From Oryzias latipes (Eukaryota > Chordata > Actinopteri > Beloniformes > Adrianichthyidae), in the NCBI RefSeq assembly GCF_002234675.1, contig NC_019864.2, positions 18,974,582 through 19,038,581 of the forward strand: a stretch of DNA of 64,000 nucleotides, read 5' to 3'. Positions within the stretch are counted from its first letter, which is position 1; every line of letters begins with the position of its first letter. Position numbers and translations under genes: made by a program. The notes under the pieces were generated by a model. The model was not told where the DNA came from, made no database searches, and saw nothing but the letters and a program-made list of their open reading frames with translations. Below are positions 22,501 through 33,100 of this stretch, in pieces.

Positions 22501-25500
22501 ACTGGCGCTGGATACTTGTGAGGATCTCCCTTATGAAGGCTGGCAGGGTGATGAGGAGATGAAGGTCAGCTGGTTCCAATCAGTAGAGCAGGAGAGCTGT
22601 GTGAGGGGGAGGTGAACTGACAGGCACCGTGACAGTACCCCCCCCTCAACGACCGCCTCCAGGCGGTCCAGGGCGGCGATCAGGGTGAGCCCTGAAGAAA
22701 TCGTCCAGGAGGGAACGGTCCAGAATCATGGAGCGGGAGATCCAAGAGCGCTCCTCCGGGCCGTAACCCTCCCAGTCCACCAGGTACTGGTGACCGCGGC
22801 CCCGGCGGCGAATGTCCAGAACCCGACTGACAGTAAACGCAGGGGCGCCGTCGATGAGCCGGGCGGGCGGTGGGGAAGCGGACGGCGGGCATAAGGGGCT
22901 TTCCCGGAAGGGCTTGATTTGGGAAACGTGGAAGGAGGGATGTATTTTCAACGCAGCCGGGAGCCGTAGCCTAACACAGGTCGGGTTGATGACCCTCTCA
23001 ATGATGTAAGGGCCTATGAAACGGGGTGCTAGCTTACGAGAGGTGACCTGGAGGGGAACATTCTTGGAAGACAACCAAACCTTTTGCCCAGGCTGGTAGT
23101 CCGGCCCCGCTCTCCTGCGTCGGTTGGCCACCCGGCAGTTACCCTCCCGGGTGCGAAGGAGAGCGGCTGTGGTCTGGCGCCAAACGCGTTGGATGCGTTG
23201 GAGGTGATGTTGCACCGAGGGGACAGCCAGATCTATGTCATCAGAAGGGAACAGAGGAGGTGAATAGCCGAGCGAAGCCTCAAAAGGTGACATACCGGTT
23301 GCAGAGGAGGGATGGTTATTATGAGCGTACTCGATCCAAACGAGAAATTTAGACCAGCTGGAGGGATTCTGAGCGGCCAGACAACGGAGGGCGGCTTCCA
23401 GCTCCTGGTTGGCACGTTCGGCTTGGCCGTTCGACTGGGGGTGATAACCTGAGGTGAGACTGACGGTCGCACCCAGGGCAGAGCAAAAGGACCTCCAGAC
23501 CTGGGATACAAACTGCGGGCCCCTGTCGGAGACGATATCTTTAGGTATCCCATGATGTCGGAAGACTTGGTGGACCAGGACGTCGGCCATTTCAGTGGCC
23601 GTGGGGAGCTTGGCCAGGGGGATGAATTGCGCTGCCTTGGAAAAACGGTCAACAATAGTCAATATAACTGTGTTACCTTCGGATGGGGGTAACCCAGTAA
23701 CAAAGTCCATGGATACGTGGGACCAGGGGCGTTCAGCGATGGGCAGAGGATGGAGGAGCCCGGCTGGAGGTGAATTGGAGGACTTGGACCTAGCACAGAT
23801 AGCACAGGCGGCAACAAAATCCCGGACGTCCTGTTCCATATTGGGCCAGAAAAACCTGCGTTTGATGAGATTAAAAGTTCTATGGGCGCCCCCATGGCAT
23901 GATATGCGGGAAGTGTGCCCCCACACTAGGACTTCAGAGCGGAGGGAGGTGGGCACGTAGAGTGTGCCTGCCGGAGGAGGAGGATGATCTGGCTCTTCGT
24001 TTTGGGCTTGTAAGACCCGCGTCTCGACATCCCAAGTGAGGTTACCAATTATATAGGAGGGAGGAATTATGTGAGAGACCTCCTGCTGGTCATGGGGACT
24101 ATAAAGGCGGGAAAGAGCGTCGGGCTTAATGTTCCTGCTACCGGGTCTGTACGTGATAGTAAAAGTAAACCGATCAAAAAAGAGACACCAACGTGCCTGA
24201 CGAGAGTTAAGACGCTTGGCGGAACGGAGATACGCGAGATTTTTATGGTCCGTCAACACTACAAAAGGTTGATCAGCTCCCTCAAGCCAGTGGCGCCACT
24301 CCTCTAAAGCGAGTTTGATTGCAAGAAGCTCACGGTTGCCCACGTCATAATTCTGTTCCGCAGTGGACAGTTTGCGGGAAAAGTAGGCGCACGGCTTGAG
24401 TTTCCCCGAAAACTCCTCGCGCTGGGACAAAACGGCTCCGACCCCAGTGTCGGAAGCGTCGACCTCAACAATGAATTGGCGTTGCGGGTCCGGTTGTATG
24501 AGGATGGGAGCGGAGATGAACATACGTTTCAGTTGGTCGAACGCGGCTTGAGCCTCAGGACCCCAATGAAAGGGTTTGTTGATGGACGTAAGCTGAGTGA
24601 GAGGGGCAGCGAGAGTACTGTAATTGCGAATGAATCGCCGGTAAAAATTTGCGAACCCTAAAAAACGTTGAAGCTGTTTGCGTGAGTTGGGAGGTTCCCA
24701 GTTGGACACAGCGGAAACCTTGGCTGGGTCGGGGCGGATGTTGCCAGCCTCTATAATAAAACCAAGGAAGGAGACAGACGATTGATGAAACTCGCACTTC
24801 TCGGCTTTAACAAAAAGTTGGTTCTCGAGAAGGCGTTCGAGGACCTGACGAACGTGGAGAGTGTGGATCTCTTGATTAGGAGAGTAAATGAGGATGTCGT
24901 CTAAGTAAACAAAAACAAACCTATTGAGGAAATCTCGGAGGACGTCATTAACCAAATTCTGAAAAACTGCAGGGGCATTGGTGAGCCCAAAAGGCATCAC
25001 CAGATATTCAAAATGTCCTAAGGGGGTGTTGAAGGCAGTCTTCCATTCGTCCCCCTCTCGCATACGAACGAGATGGTACGCGTTGCGGAGATCTAATTTA
25101 GAAAATACACGCGCCTCTTGAACGGAGTCTAAAGCAGAATTGATGAGTGGCAGAGCGTATTTGTTTTTAACCGTGATCTGGTTAAGTTCTCTATAGTCGA
25201 TACAAGGACGTAGGGTCTTATCTTTCTTCTGAACGAAGAAAAAACCTGCAGCAACGGGAGAGGAGGAGGGGCGAATGTGACCTGACGCGAGGGACTCATG
25301 AATGTATTTTTCCATAGAGGTCCTTTCAGGACCGGACAAATTAAATAAACGTCCCTTGGGGAGAGCAGCGCCCTTAAGTAACTCAATTGAGCAATCATAA
25401 GGCCTGTGGGGAGGCAAGGCACCAGCCCTATTTTTGCTGAAAACGGTCTTGAGATCATGATAACAGGGGGGTACCTTGGAAAGGTCAATTTCTTCAGGAA

Positions 25501-28240
25501 CAGGATCGAGATCGGGTGGAAGCGATGGAATGGCGGAGCGAAGACAGTTAGCTAGGCAGTGAGTGCTCCAGTTGATTATGTGGTGATTAGCCCAATCGAA
25601 CTGGGGATTGTGATTGTGGAGCCAAGGGAAACCTAGGATGACAGGGGACTGAAGAGTCTGTGTAATGTAAAATTGAATGATTTCGTGGTGGTTACCGGAA
25701 GTGATCAGTTGTAGAGGCTTGGTACGATGGGTGATGCGGGTGAGTAATTGACCACCCAGGCCAGCAGCTTTAACAGGATGGTCCAGCGGTTCTGTGGGGA
25801 GACTGAGTTTTGCAACCAAAAAACTGTCAATAAAGCTCTGTTCGGCTCCGGAGTCAATAAGGGCTTGACATGAATGAGTTACAGACTGGTGACATAGTTT
25901 GACAGGAACATAAAGGAAACTCTTTTCCTGGATAGTAGGAGGAAGACCCTCCCGCGGCCTGTCCTCTAGCAGGGGGCTTCTGGGGTTTAAACGCAGGTTG
26001 CATTGTTGCACATGATGACCCGATTGTCCACAATAGAAGCAAGTACCTTCTTCCTTGCGTTTTCGGCGTTCCTCCGGAGTGAGCTTAGAATGTCCGATCT
26101 GCATCGGTTCCTCTGTGGAGCGTCCAACAGAATCATGAGACATAACATGAACATAATTAGCAACAGGGGAAGGAGGAGAAACACTGGTAAAGGGTCTCTT
26201 GTCTTGGCGGGGGCGCTCGGCCTGACGTTCACGGAGGCGAACGTCAGAACGAAGGGCCGCTGTGACCAACTCCTCAAAGGATCTGGCTTCAGGCTGGGAA
26301 CATAAATGATCTTTGATCGAATCATTAAGGGATTGGTAGAACACCCCTTTAAGGGCTATATCCGGCCAACCCGCCTCCACGGCTAGAATCCGAAAATCTA
26401 TTAGATGGTCACTCACGGATCTGTGGCGTTGTTTGAGGGCTAGCAGTCGGCGGGTGGCCTCCTCTTCCTTGCGGGGTTGATCAAAAACCAGCCGGAACTC
26501 TCCTAAAAAGCGTTCAAAGGGGATTTGAGAGATGGGATTAGCAGTTAAGTAAGCCTGTGCCCATTGAAGCGCTTTACCCCGGAGAGAGTTCACTATAAGG
26601 GTGATTTTGCTGTGGTCTGCATGATAGTGCCGAGGTGCCTGCTGGAAGATCAAACGACATTGCAGGAGGAAACCCCCGCAGGCTCCTACGTCACCCAGGA
26701 AAGGCACAGGAAGGAGCCGGATGTTTTCGTTAGCTGTGTTGTCTGTAGCGGGGCCCGGGCTTCCGGTGGTGGAAACCGTGTTGGTGGCTGTGGCGTTAGT
26801 AGGTCCTCGGCAGGATAAATCCATCAGAGTCTGAGAAATACCGTCCAAACGACGGAAAAGGTCCTGCTGGGCGGCGGCCATCTGGTTGAGGGATTCAGCT
26901 TGCCGTCCTAGAGCGATGCCTTGGTGAGTGACGGCCAAGCGGAGTCCTTCCGGGCCAGCTGGGTCTGGATAATGGCCAGTCCGTTCTGTCATGGTCGAAC
27001 TCTATGGAGACCCAGATGCTGGAACCCGGAAGAAACTCAGGAGACGAGGCAGAGTCAGAAGTTTTAATCTGAGAGGGGAGATGAGAGTCGTGGATGAAGA
27101 GGAGCGCCGAGGACGGCGAGCACAGCTTGGGGGAGTGGTGGAGCCGAGGACGGCGTAGACAGCCTGTGACGAGGTGGAGCGCCGAGGACGGCGAGCACAG
27201 CTTGGAGCGAGAGGTGGAGCCGAGGACGGCGTGACAGGAACGAGGCGAGGAACCAGCGTGACCAGTGGAGAGCTGACCTGAAGGCATGAGACAAAGAGTA
27301 AGTACAAGGCTTGGATTTACTAGAACAAGGTTACTTGACTAGAGGCCAGACGTAAGCACCGGAGAGAGTATAACGGACTGGCGCTGGATACTTGTGAGGA
27401 TCTCCCTTATGAAGGCTGGCAGGGTGATGAGGAGATGAAGGTCAGCTGGTTCCAATCAGTAGAGCAGGAGAGCTGTGTGAGGGGGAGGTGAACTGACAGG
27501 CACCGTGACAATCCCAACATGATCTGTTGCACTATTTAAAGGATGACCTATTTAGACCATTTTCTCTTTGTCTTGTCTCAATATTACATAGAATAAATGG
27601 CACAAATGCTACAAATTAAAGTACTTTCGTGGATAACACCTAGGGGGACTGAGTACTTTCTTTGTTTTTTTTGTATAAATCTATTCAAGTAATTAAAATG
27701 CAAAAAATAAATAAAAAATAAACAATCAGAGGAACATTTTATACAAAACATAGTTAAAACATTTTAACTGAGCAAAAATGAATTACAATGACGTACCTCT
27801 GGAGTGAAGGAATGTAGAGTAAGCAAGAAGACATCAATGTTTTCACTGGTTTACTTGATCATACAGGGATTTTATGACTTGTTTTTTTTTAACTTCCTAA
27901 ATTGTGGATCAATAAATCAATGATGTGAGAAAGATTAATCCACTGAATTCTGATATGAACATTAGTCCTCGCAGATAGAAATAGAGAAGGCTTGATCTAA
28001 ATGTATAGATATATATATATTTTTTATATTTTTACCCGATTACAAAATGAAACACTTTAATTGGATAGTTGGCTGCATACTACAGTGTTAATTAATAGCC
28101 GTTTAGAGGTTAGTTCTTTGGGGATTACGTTACTGTTACATTAATAAAGTTTAAAATTTTCAACAAACCTTCTGTAAGAGCTCGTCCTCAGTCCAGTTTC
28201 CCACTTTCACTTTGGATCGATACGTTCTCACATGAGCCAT
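16595..28240 (-). CDS. cfap161: cilia- and flagella-associated protein 161, 8 exons
   Basis: CFAP161 is a microtubule inner protein of motile cilia axonemes. Exons: 28240-28169, 18220-18131, 18048-17831, 17760-17679, 17427-17392, 17308-17186, 17101-17028, 16736-16595. Phases join to 278 codons plus stop; human CFAP161 is about 301 aa. Diagnostic segments are [12 protein letters not shown] at the N-terminus, [69 protein letters not shown] and [11 protein letters not shown]. The start is fixed by the conserved [16 protein letters not shown] opening. Intron 1 is 9948 bases, swollen by Tc1, L2 and Ty3/gypsy insertions, while other introns are about 80-300 bases. An RFX-type X-box lies about 90 bases upstream of the ATG, fitting a ciliary gene. 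I am confident of the family and less sure of the exact first-exon length. Confidence 0.9.
18362..19862 (+). mobile_element. Tc1/mariner element with long inverted repeats, inactive
   Basis: Terminal inverted repeats of about 110 bases begin CAGTARGGCAAAAAAGTATT on both sides; both carry a CAATTGTGCAAG block and a CCTCAACT block. Total length is 1501. The flanking dinucleotide reads CA on both sides rather than the expected TA. It lies in intron 1 of cfap161 in antisense orientation. Confidence 0.85.
18683..19665 (+). pseudogene. degenerate Tc1 transposase
   Basis: Fragments of a Tc1 transposase are readable in order: an HTH region, [19 protein letters not shown], a [13 protein letters not shown]-like segment, a catalytic-region remnant [18 protein letters not shown], then [20 protein letters not shown]. 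Stop codons and frame changes interrupt it, for example after AREHFG near 19105. The residue after DLNP is tryptophan where active enzymes have isoleucine before the catalytic glutamate region. It cannot encode an active enzyme. Confidence 0.8.
21150..21760 (+). mobile_element. L2-like LINE 3' remnant
   Basis: The plus strand reads, with frameshifts, the end of an L2-type reverse transcriptase [50 protein letters not shown] short 3' region follows. It is truncated at the 5' side and lies in cfap161 intron 1. Confidence 0.7.
22106..22110. repeat. target site duplication ATCCC (left)
   Basis: The 5-base ATCCC before the left LTR is repeated exactly after the right LTR at 27511-27515, as expected for a Ty3/gypsy integrase. 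Confidence 0.9.
22111..22634 (-). repeat. LTR, left copy (3' LTR in element sense)
   Basis: A 524-base LTR beginning TGTCATGG and ending CCGTGACA on the plus strand. It reads the same as the right copy at 26987-27510 by eye. A minus-sense ATTAAA (22187-22192) could serve as polyadenylation signal. Confidence 0.95.
22638..22646 (-). other. polypurine tract of the gypsy element
   Basis: On the minus strand a run GAGGGGGGGG followed by TAC directly precedes the 3' LTR (TGTCACGG). This is where plus-strand DNA synthesis should be primed. It overlaps the end of the gag-pol frame. Confidence 0.75.
22646..26992 (-). CDS. gypsy retrotransposon Gag-Pol polyprotein, intact
   Basis: One uninterrupted frame of 1448 codons with Gag and Pol fused, as in Tf1. 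In order (approximate residues): Gag with a retrotransposon-gag region (90-260); CCHC knuckle [14 protein letters not shown] (318-331); aspartic protease [10 protein letters not shown] (377-388); reverse transcriptase with YLDD (about 694); RNase H with VDASD (about 840) and TDHKN; integrase with HHCC finger (1025-1065) and D,D,E catalytic positions near MDF (1093), SDRGPQF (1154) and the E of QAERANQE (1190); chromodomain [13 protein letters not shown] (1380-1430). The first ATG (26992) lies in the last six bases of the 5' LTR and the primer site falls in codons 3-6, so translation may instead start at Met38 (26881). There is no frameshift and all catalytic motifs look intact. Confidence 0.95.
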   Translation of the reverse strand: MTERTGHYPDPAGPEGLRLAVTHQGIALGRQAESLNQMAAAQQDLFRRLDGISQTLMDLSCRGPTNATATNTVSTTGSPGPATDNTANENIRLLPVPFLGDVGACGGFLLQCRLIFQQAPRHYHADHSKITLIVNSLRGKALQWAQAYLTANPISQIPFERFLGEFRLVFDQPRKEEEATRRLLALKQRHRSVSDHLIDFRILAVEAGWPDIALKGVFYQSLNDSIKDHLCSQPEARSFEELVTAALRSDVRLRERQAERPRQDKRPFTSVSPPSPVANYVHVMSHDSVGRSTEEPMQIGHSKLTPEERRKRKEEGTCFYCGQSGHHVQQCNLRLNPRSPLLEDRPREGLPPTIQEKSFLYVPVKLCHQSVTHSCQALIDSGAEQSFIDSFLVAKLSLPTEPLDHPVKAAGLGGQLLTRITHRTKPLQLITSGNHHEIIQFYITQTLQSPVILGFPWLHNHNPQFDWANHHIINWSTHCLANCLRSAIPSLPPDLDPVPEEIDLSKVPPCYHDLKTVFSKNRAGALPPHRPYDCSIELLKGAALPKGRLFNLSGPERTSMEKYIHESLASGHIRPSSSPVAAGFFFVQKKDKTLRPCIDYRELNQITVKNKYALPLINSALDSVQEARVFSKLDLRNAYHLVRMREGDEWKTAFNTPLGHFEYLVMPFGLTNAPAVFQNLVNDVLRDFLNRFVFVYLDDILIYSPNQEIHTLHVRQVLERLLENQLFVKAEKCEFHQSSVSFLGFIIEAGNIRPDPAKVSAVSNWEPPNSRKQLQRFLGFANFYRRFIRNYSTLAAPLTQLTSINKPFHWGPEAQAAFDQLKRMFISAPILIQPDPQRQFIVEVDASDTGVGAVLSQREEFSGKLKPCAYFSRKLSTAEQNYDVGNRELLAIKLALEEWRHWLEGADQPFVVLTDHKNLAYLRSAKRLNSRQARWCLFFDRFTFTITYRPGSRNIKPDALSRLYSPHDQQEVSHIIPPSYIIGNLTWDVETRVLQAQNEEPDHPPPPAGTLYVPTSLRSEVLVWGHTSRISCHGGAHRTFNLIKRRFFWPNMEQDVRDFVAACAICARSKSSNSPPAGLLHPLPIAERPWSHVSMDFVTGLPPSEGNTVILTIVDRFSKAAQFIPLAKLPTATEMADVLVHQVFRHHGIPKDIVSDRGPQFVSQVWRSFCSALGATVSLTSGYHPQSNGQAERANQELEAALRCLAAQNPSSWSKFLVWIEYAHNNHPSSATGMSPFEASLGYSPPLFPSDDIDLAVPSVQHHLQRIQRVWRQTTAALLRTREGNCRVANRRRRAGPDYQPGQKVWLSSKNVPLQVTSRKLAPRFIGPYIIERVINPTCVRLRLPAALKIHPSFHVSQIKPFRESPLCPPSASPPPARLIDGAPAFTVSRVLDIRRRGRGHQYLVDWEGYGPEERSWISRSMILDRSLLDDFFRAHPDRRPGPPGGGR
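26975..26985 (-). other. candidate self-priming primer binding site
   Basis: In element sense AACGGACTGGC lies one base after the 5' LTR. Its exact 11-base complement GCCAGTCCGTT occurs in the LTR at 27382-27372, about 28 bases downstream of a TATA-like CATAAGG (27405-27410), that is, at the predicted transcript 5' end. This is the Tf1/sushi self-priming arrangement rather than a tRNA site. Confidence 0.65.
26987..27510 (-). repeat. LTR, right copy (5' LTR in element sense)
   Basis: 524 bases, same sequence as the left LTR by eye. In element sense it holds a TATA-like CATAAGG (27405-27410), a predicted transcription start near 27382 and an ATTAAA (27063-27068). Confidence 0.95.
27405..27410 (-). 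promoter_or_regulatory. TATA-like box in the gypsy 5' LTR
   Basis: CATAAGG in element sense sits about 28 bases before the 11-base self-primer candidate. The predicted transcription start is therefore near 27382. Confidence 0.4.
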
Positions 28241-28324
28241 TAGGACTGTTTTCTGCAAACAGTGGGTTTTGTATCACCCGAAAGTTGACACGTTGCCCCA
28301 CTGCTGTACGTGTTTTCTGTTGTA

Positions 28325-28338
28325 GTTTCTATGGCAAC
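28325..28338 (-). promoter_or_regulatory. RFX X-box in cfap161 promoter
   Basis: The minus strand reads GTTGCCATAGAAAC, a close match to the RFX X-box (GTTGCC half site, 2-base spacer, imperfect RGYAAC half site), 85 bases upstream of the cfap161 ATG. A second half-site GTTACC lies at 28342-28347 on the plus strand. RFX factors drive ciliary genes, which fits the neighbour. Function is inferred from the motif only. Confidence 0.5.
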
Positions 28339-28471
28339 GCCGTTACCAGGCAGTTTACGCTTATTGCCGCTAGAGGGCGTGCTGGTACCAATAGCACACA
28401 TAATTAAAACTTGTCTTAGTCTAATCAGAGTTTTAATGTCAGGCCATCTTTAAAATTATGTGTCTTAACCT

Positions 28472-28634
28472 ATATAATACATCACTGGTGTCAGACCTCA
28501 GGGCTCAAGGGCCAGTGTCTTACATGTTCCAATCCAAGCTTCCATTGTGACTTCTTATTATATAAACACACCTGATCCAGGTAATCAGCAGCAGATAAGA
28601 CATCCTTTCCGGGCCTGGAGTCTGACCCCCCTGC
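28472..28634. mobile_element. hAT-like MITE candidate
   Basis: The ends are imperfect inverted repeats of the type CASKGGKGTCAGAC. The body carries CACACCTGATCCAGGT, a motif common in fish non-autonomous hAT elements with CAGGGGTGTCAAAC-type ends. No clear 8-base target duplication is visible, so the borders are approximate. Confidence 0.45.
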
Positions 28635-28639
28635 TACAG

Positions 28640-30145
28640 ATCTAGCTAAAATTCAACACGCATTGGTAAAATCATGCCAGCTAAAAGGAACACAATAAAG
28701 CAGAAACCCAAAACTGAATTTTTGCAGTTTTAGGGGTTATATTATCCGATTCAGGTGTATTACTACAGTGCAGCTTATTATTTCCCTGAGGCTCTGGAGC
28801 TACAAGGGGTTCTATGAAGGTAATTGTGGCTGTGTGATTTAGAAGAAAAATGCAAAAGATTTGAATGAAAAATAGGTTTGTGGTCTTGATTATTTTGTAT
28901 GTCACACATGCAAAGCTCAGATAACGGAAAAATGATGGTAAAAGATTTAAACTACTGTCAGAGAGGTTATTGATGTTTCTGCTTACAATTTTTTTATTAG
29001 GCCGATGTTTTTTCAAAATTTGGATTCCGCACCAATGTAGTCAAATTCACAATTGATAGCTAAATGAGAAAAATGAGGAATGCTCAGTAAAGTCACAACA
29101 ACAGAAAAAGTCATGTTTTAGTTGGCTTTTTTACAGTTTTAGTTCAGCAGGAGGATCTTAATTAACACAGGGTGTCTTTTATTTGAAAGGGGACTATGTA
29201 CTGCTGTCAAAAGTAAAAAGAAGTTAACATGATTCAATACAGAAAAGTATAACACTGTTATTATTTAACTAGTGTAATGTTTAAAATTTTCATTTGTAAA
29301 TGGCCACAAAAGCATAAAAAAGTGTATTTTTCTAAACATTGAGATGAGGCTTTGTGGCTCTTGCCGGGTTTTGGTCAGTAGAAATAGATCCAAGTGGCTC
29401 TTTTAGATTGCAGAGCAGACCCCTGATTTAGACTTAAAACAGCAGTTAATTGCAAAAAGGTGGTGATTAGGAAAGACAAATTTTATATAAAGACTAAGAC
29501 GGAAGGAAAGTTGGAACAGTGGATGAAGATTTTTGAAATGATACATTTTTAAGTTTTTTTTTTATATACCTTAATTGACTTAATTCTTCACAAAATTACT
29601 TGAGTAGTATGAAAAATGTTTTTCCACATGCTTTCTTGGTGCAGTTATAACAGACACAAGACTTTGTCATGTTGCATTTAAGGACGTTTTAGGTCCTGAA
29701 TCTCAACAATACAACCACAGAGTCTTGATCTTAGGACACTGATGAGCAATGCCATTTTTTTAACCTGTAACCTATTTTGAAACATAAATACATGTATCTT
29801 TAAGAAATGAGAACGCACCTTGTACTCACAGCCATAAAGTGATAAGAACATGTGTCAAACATAGAAGCACTGTGGTGATGGGGGTAAAGCTGACGTCACT
29901 CTTAGCTTTATTAGTTTTATTTAGCTGTTTATGAATCCCAGAAAACACAATAAAGAACCCACTGTATTATAATTTATTCATGGTTTGAATACAATCATCT
30001 TAAAAATCATTCATATTAATTAAAAGTTGCCTAACATTTATGAGTTATTTTTGTATAATTAGATTCTAGGAGCAGTACTCCAGTGCAGGAAATGTCCTTG
30101 TTTTTGCTGTCCATCCTTTTTTTCTTCGACTACTGTCTTTGTGTG
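28640..30145. other. interval between cfap161 start and ceramide synthase stop
   Basis: AT-rich with no supportable gene. The right part should hold the 3' untranslated region of the ceramide synthase gene; minus-sense AATAAA signals lie at 29973-29978, 29917-29922 and 29908-29913. Confidence 0.5.
29973..29978 (-). terminator. polyadenylation signal candidate (ceramide synthase)
   Basis: Minus-sense AATAAA 168 bases past the stop codon. Two further copies lie at 29917-29922 and 29908-29913, so the used site is uncertain. Confidence 0.4.
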
Positions 30146-33100
30146 TCAGTGGCCATTAGCTCGACCTCTGGCACCTGAGCCATTCATATGACTCAGTTTG
30201 TGGTTTCTTTCCTTCGGTGAGTCACTGTCCTCCTCCTCTTCATCGCTCCTAACGTCACCCTCCAGATGCTTGGTGAGATTGAGCCACAGCCAACACATAC
30301 ATCATCGGGGTGAAGGAAGAGTATTAGCAAAGTTTACACACTCCACACAGATTTCATTAATCGGCGATGACTAAGGATCACTCGTAAACCCACCTCGCTA
30401 AAGATGAATTTGTAAACCATTCGTGATATTAGAAAAGCCCAGTAGATGTGGAGGATCTGTAGGACCATCAGCATGAAGTTGAAGAAATAATAACCGAAGA
30501 AGGGCTTAAACCTTTCCAGCGGGTACACCCATGTGCAATGAATCAGCCTGTGAAAGGCATGCAAACTATTATCACAAGAGGCAAATTCTTTTTTTTTTTG
30601 CATTGGACTGCTTCCTGTCATTAAATACACTTACCAGAAAGGAAAGATGACAAGCCTCGTCACCATAAAAAGAGCTGTAAATGCCACAAACATGGCATTA
30701 GAAATTTGATACCGTTTAGCGTAGTTAAACACCTTCGCACCCTGTAAGATAAAAGAAAACAGGTATATCACTTTTTTGTTAAAATTATAAACTTATAGCT
30801 ACGATTAGGACTTTTTTCATATAAAGTGCTCACTTTTAATCTTTTAAAATTATGTTTTAATACAAAAAACAATATTGGAGTCATGTTTTTATATGGGACC
30901 CTAAATTGGAGGAATGCATAAGTTTATGCGTCCAAATTATGTCCTAATTTGAAAGTAATTCAAAACACAGTGGGCCAGAAGATGTTTCTTAACTAGATGT
31001 GTCTGAAGTACCTACTTTAACAGTACTAAAGAATCTTTAAAGTAGGCGTATCTGACAGCTAGCGGAATAATACATCAGAGGTCTTATAACTCAAATAGTA
31101 ATAAATCAGGATTCCAGACTCTGTGGAGACAGATATGTCACTCATCTGTTTGGAATGTTTTCCTTCTTTGCAGAACCTTGTGTTCTCTTCTGATCCATCT
31201 GTCTGTCAATAAACTCATAGCAAGCGTGTGAGCCTCAGCTCCAATTCTTAACTGAGAGATGTTTCCACATCAGTTAAGGAACTGGAGAACAAAGAAAGAG
31301 CTCAACAAGTTAAGAGAACAATCTAAGCAAAGGATCTTAAAGGAAGGAAAATGCAATCAAAACAAAAGAAAATGGGTAAAAAACGGAGGTAGAAACTGGG
31401 GTCAAAAAACACAGACAATTAGGAGTAGAAAAGAAAACTCAATTTGTGTTGTCATTAATCATAAAAAAGCTAAAAAATATTACAGCGATTTGAATTTCTT
31501 TTAGAAGAAACCGGTACTTAGTGAGGACTCAAAAATCTGCAAAGAAATAGCTTTAAAAGAAATAAAGCTAACTGCCAAAAAGCAACTAAATTTTATGACT
31601 GCTAATTTACTGTTGCATATTAGATAACACAGAAGATGTCAGATAAAGAACGACAATAAATAGCAGTCATTGGTAAGATGCCATAAAGCATCAAGCATGT
31701 TTACACTATCACCTGTAAGTAGGTCTGGTGGTGATGAAGTCATTTCAGAATGGTAACATACAAAAGACCTTTGATTTTCTTTTTCCAACATCAACAGGCT
31801 GCACATTTCTATTGAGTTTGCACACACAAAGCTCAAGTACAAAAAAAAAGACACATCAACAATAAAATATAACAAAGATAAAATTAATAAAAAAGACTTC
31901 ATCTTGTAAAACTCACTCAGTGCATTACAAAATAAAAATAAATTCAGTATAAAAAAATAATAAATATAAACCAAGATTTGCTCTGAACTTTTGTCTGTTC
32001 AGCATTAGCACAATTCTTGTAATATAAAGTATGTTTTAAATGTTTCTTCTCAAGTATGTTTATTAAATCAGGGCATGTCTTCATCTTCATCTCTAGTCGA
32101 TTAGCATCATCATTAACAAAATAAAGAAATGATCAATAACAGCTTTTTTAAGTAAGGGACAATGACAGACGAAGTGTGCATAATCAGAAATGAACGCACG
32201 CCGTGGAAGCTTTTGCTTCCATGAAGTGCGTTCATTTCTGATAATGCACAGGTCGAAAACCCATTATCCCGTTCATGCTATGGTCACTTAAAAAAGAAAG
32301 AAATAATCAACCACTTTTTAGTACTATATTCTTGTTATATTTTTCGGCTTATAGATCGCTTTTTGTGAAAAAAGCGGACTAATTGTTATGCAGTGCTGCA
32401 CATTGTCGTGTTACAGTGACTGAGTCAGCATCGACCTCGACTGCAGCGGCAAAGGAAAGCGATATATGTACTAAGCGTTAGAAATAAGGGGAAAAAAATG
32501 GTTGTCGTCCAGACATCCTGGCAAGTAATATGTGGTTGTCCTCCCCAATTTTTGGTTGTCCTTCGATACCAATATTAAACAGCACCGAAACCTACTCAGA
32601 TGTTAGTACTTACATGTTTATTTCTTCTATACATCTAATATCAACTGCCTCTGGACTGCCTCTGGACATTAAAAAACTCTTTAAATATTAAAAACAAACA
32701 TTTTACTAAGTATTGAAGCATCTGGTTACACAAAGTATTGCCAAAAAATTGAAACTAATATCTTTATAACTAGTATCTTTACACATATTTAAATATATTG
32801 GTTATTTTTTTTCTTTGGTTTTGATAATTGTTGCTTAAAGAATATAAAATAAAAAGACTGTTGTAAAAATGTAGCATATCATATCAATCCCATGGAAAAA
32901 GTTTTTTTTCAGCTCATGTCAGTCTGTTCTTTCCTGGCCTAGATTACAAAAGGGGTTTATTCAGACATACCTCTGGTTTGTCAGGAGGTTCATAACCCCT
33001 GTTGTTAAAGTAAAATATGTCCAACACAAGAGGCCTTCACCTCTCATCTGTCTGCGCAGCTGTTGGACAGGACAAGTTTAAAATTATTTTTTTTTAAAAG

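Larger units (their letters stand above)
22111..27510 (-). mobile_element. complete Ty3/gypsy chromovirus (Tf1/sushi-like)
   Basis: A 5400-base element in cfap161 intron 1, same orientation as the gene. It has two apparently identical 524-base LTRs, a 5-base target duplication, a single intact gag-pol frame, a G-rich polypurine tract before the 3' LTR and a candidate self-priming primer site after the 5' LTR. Domain order protease-RT-RNase H-integrase places it in Ty3/gypsy, and the C-terminal chromodomain places it among chromoviruses. Intact coding and matched LTRs imply very recent insertion. Confidence 0.95.
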
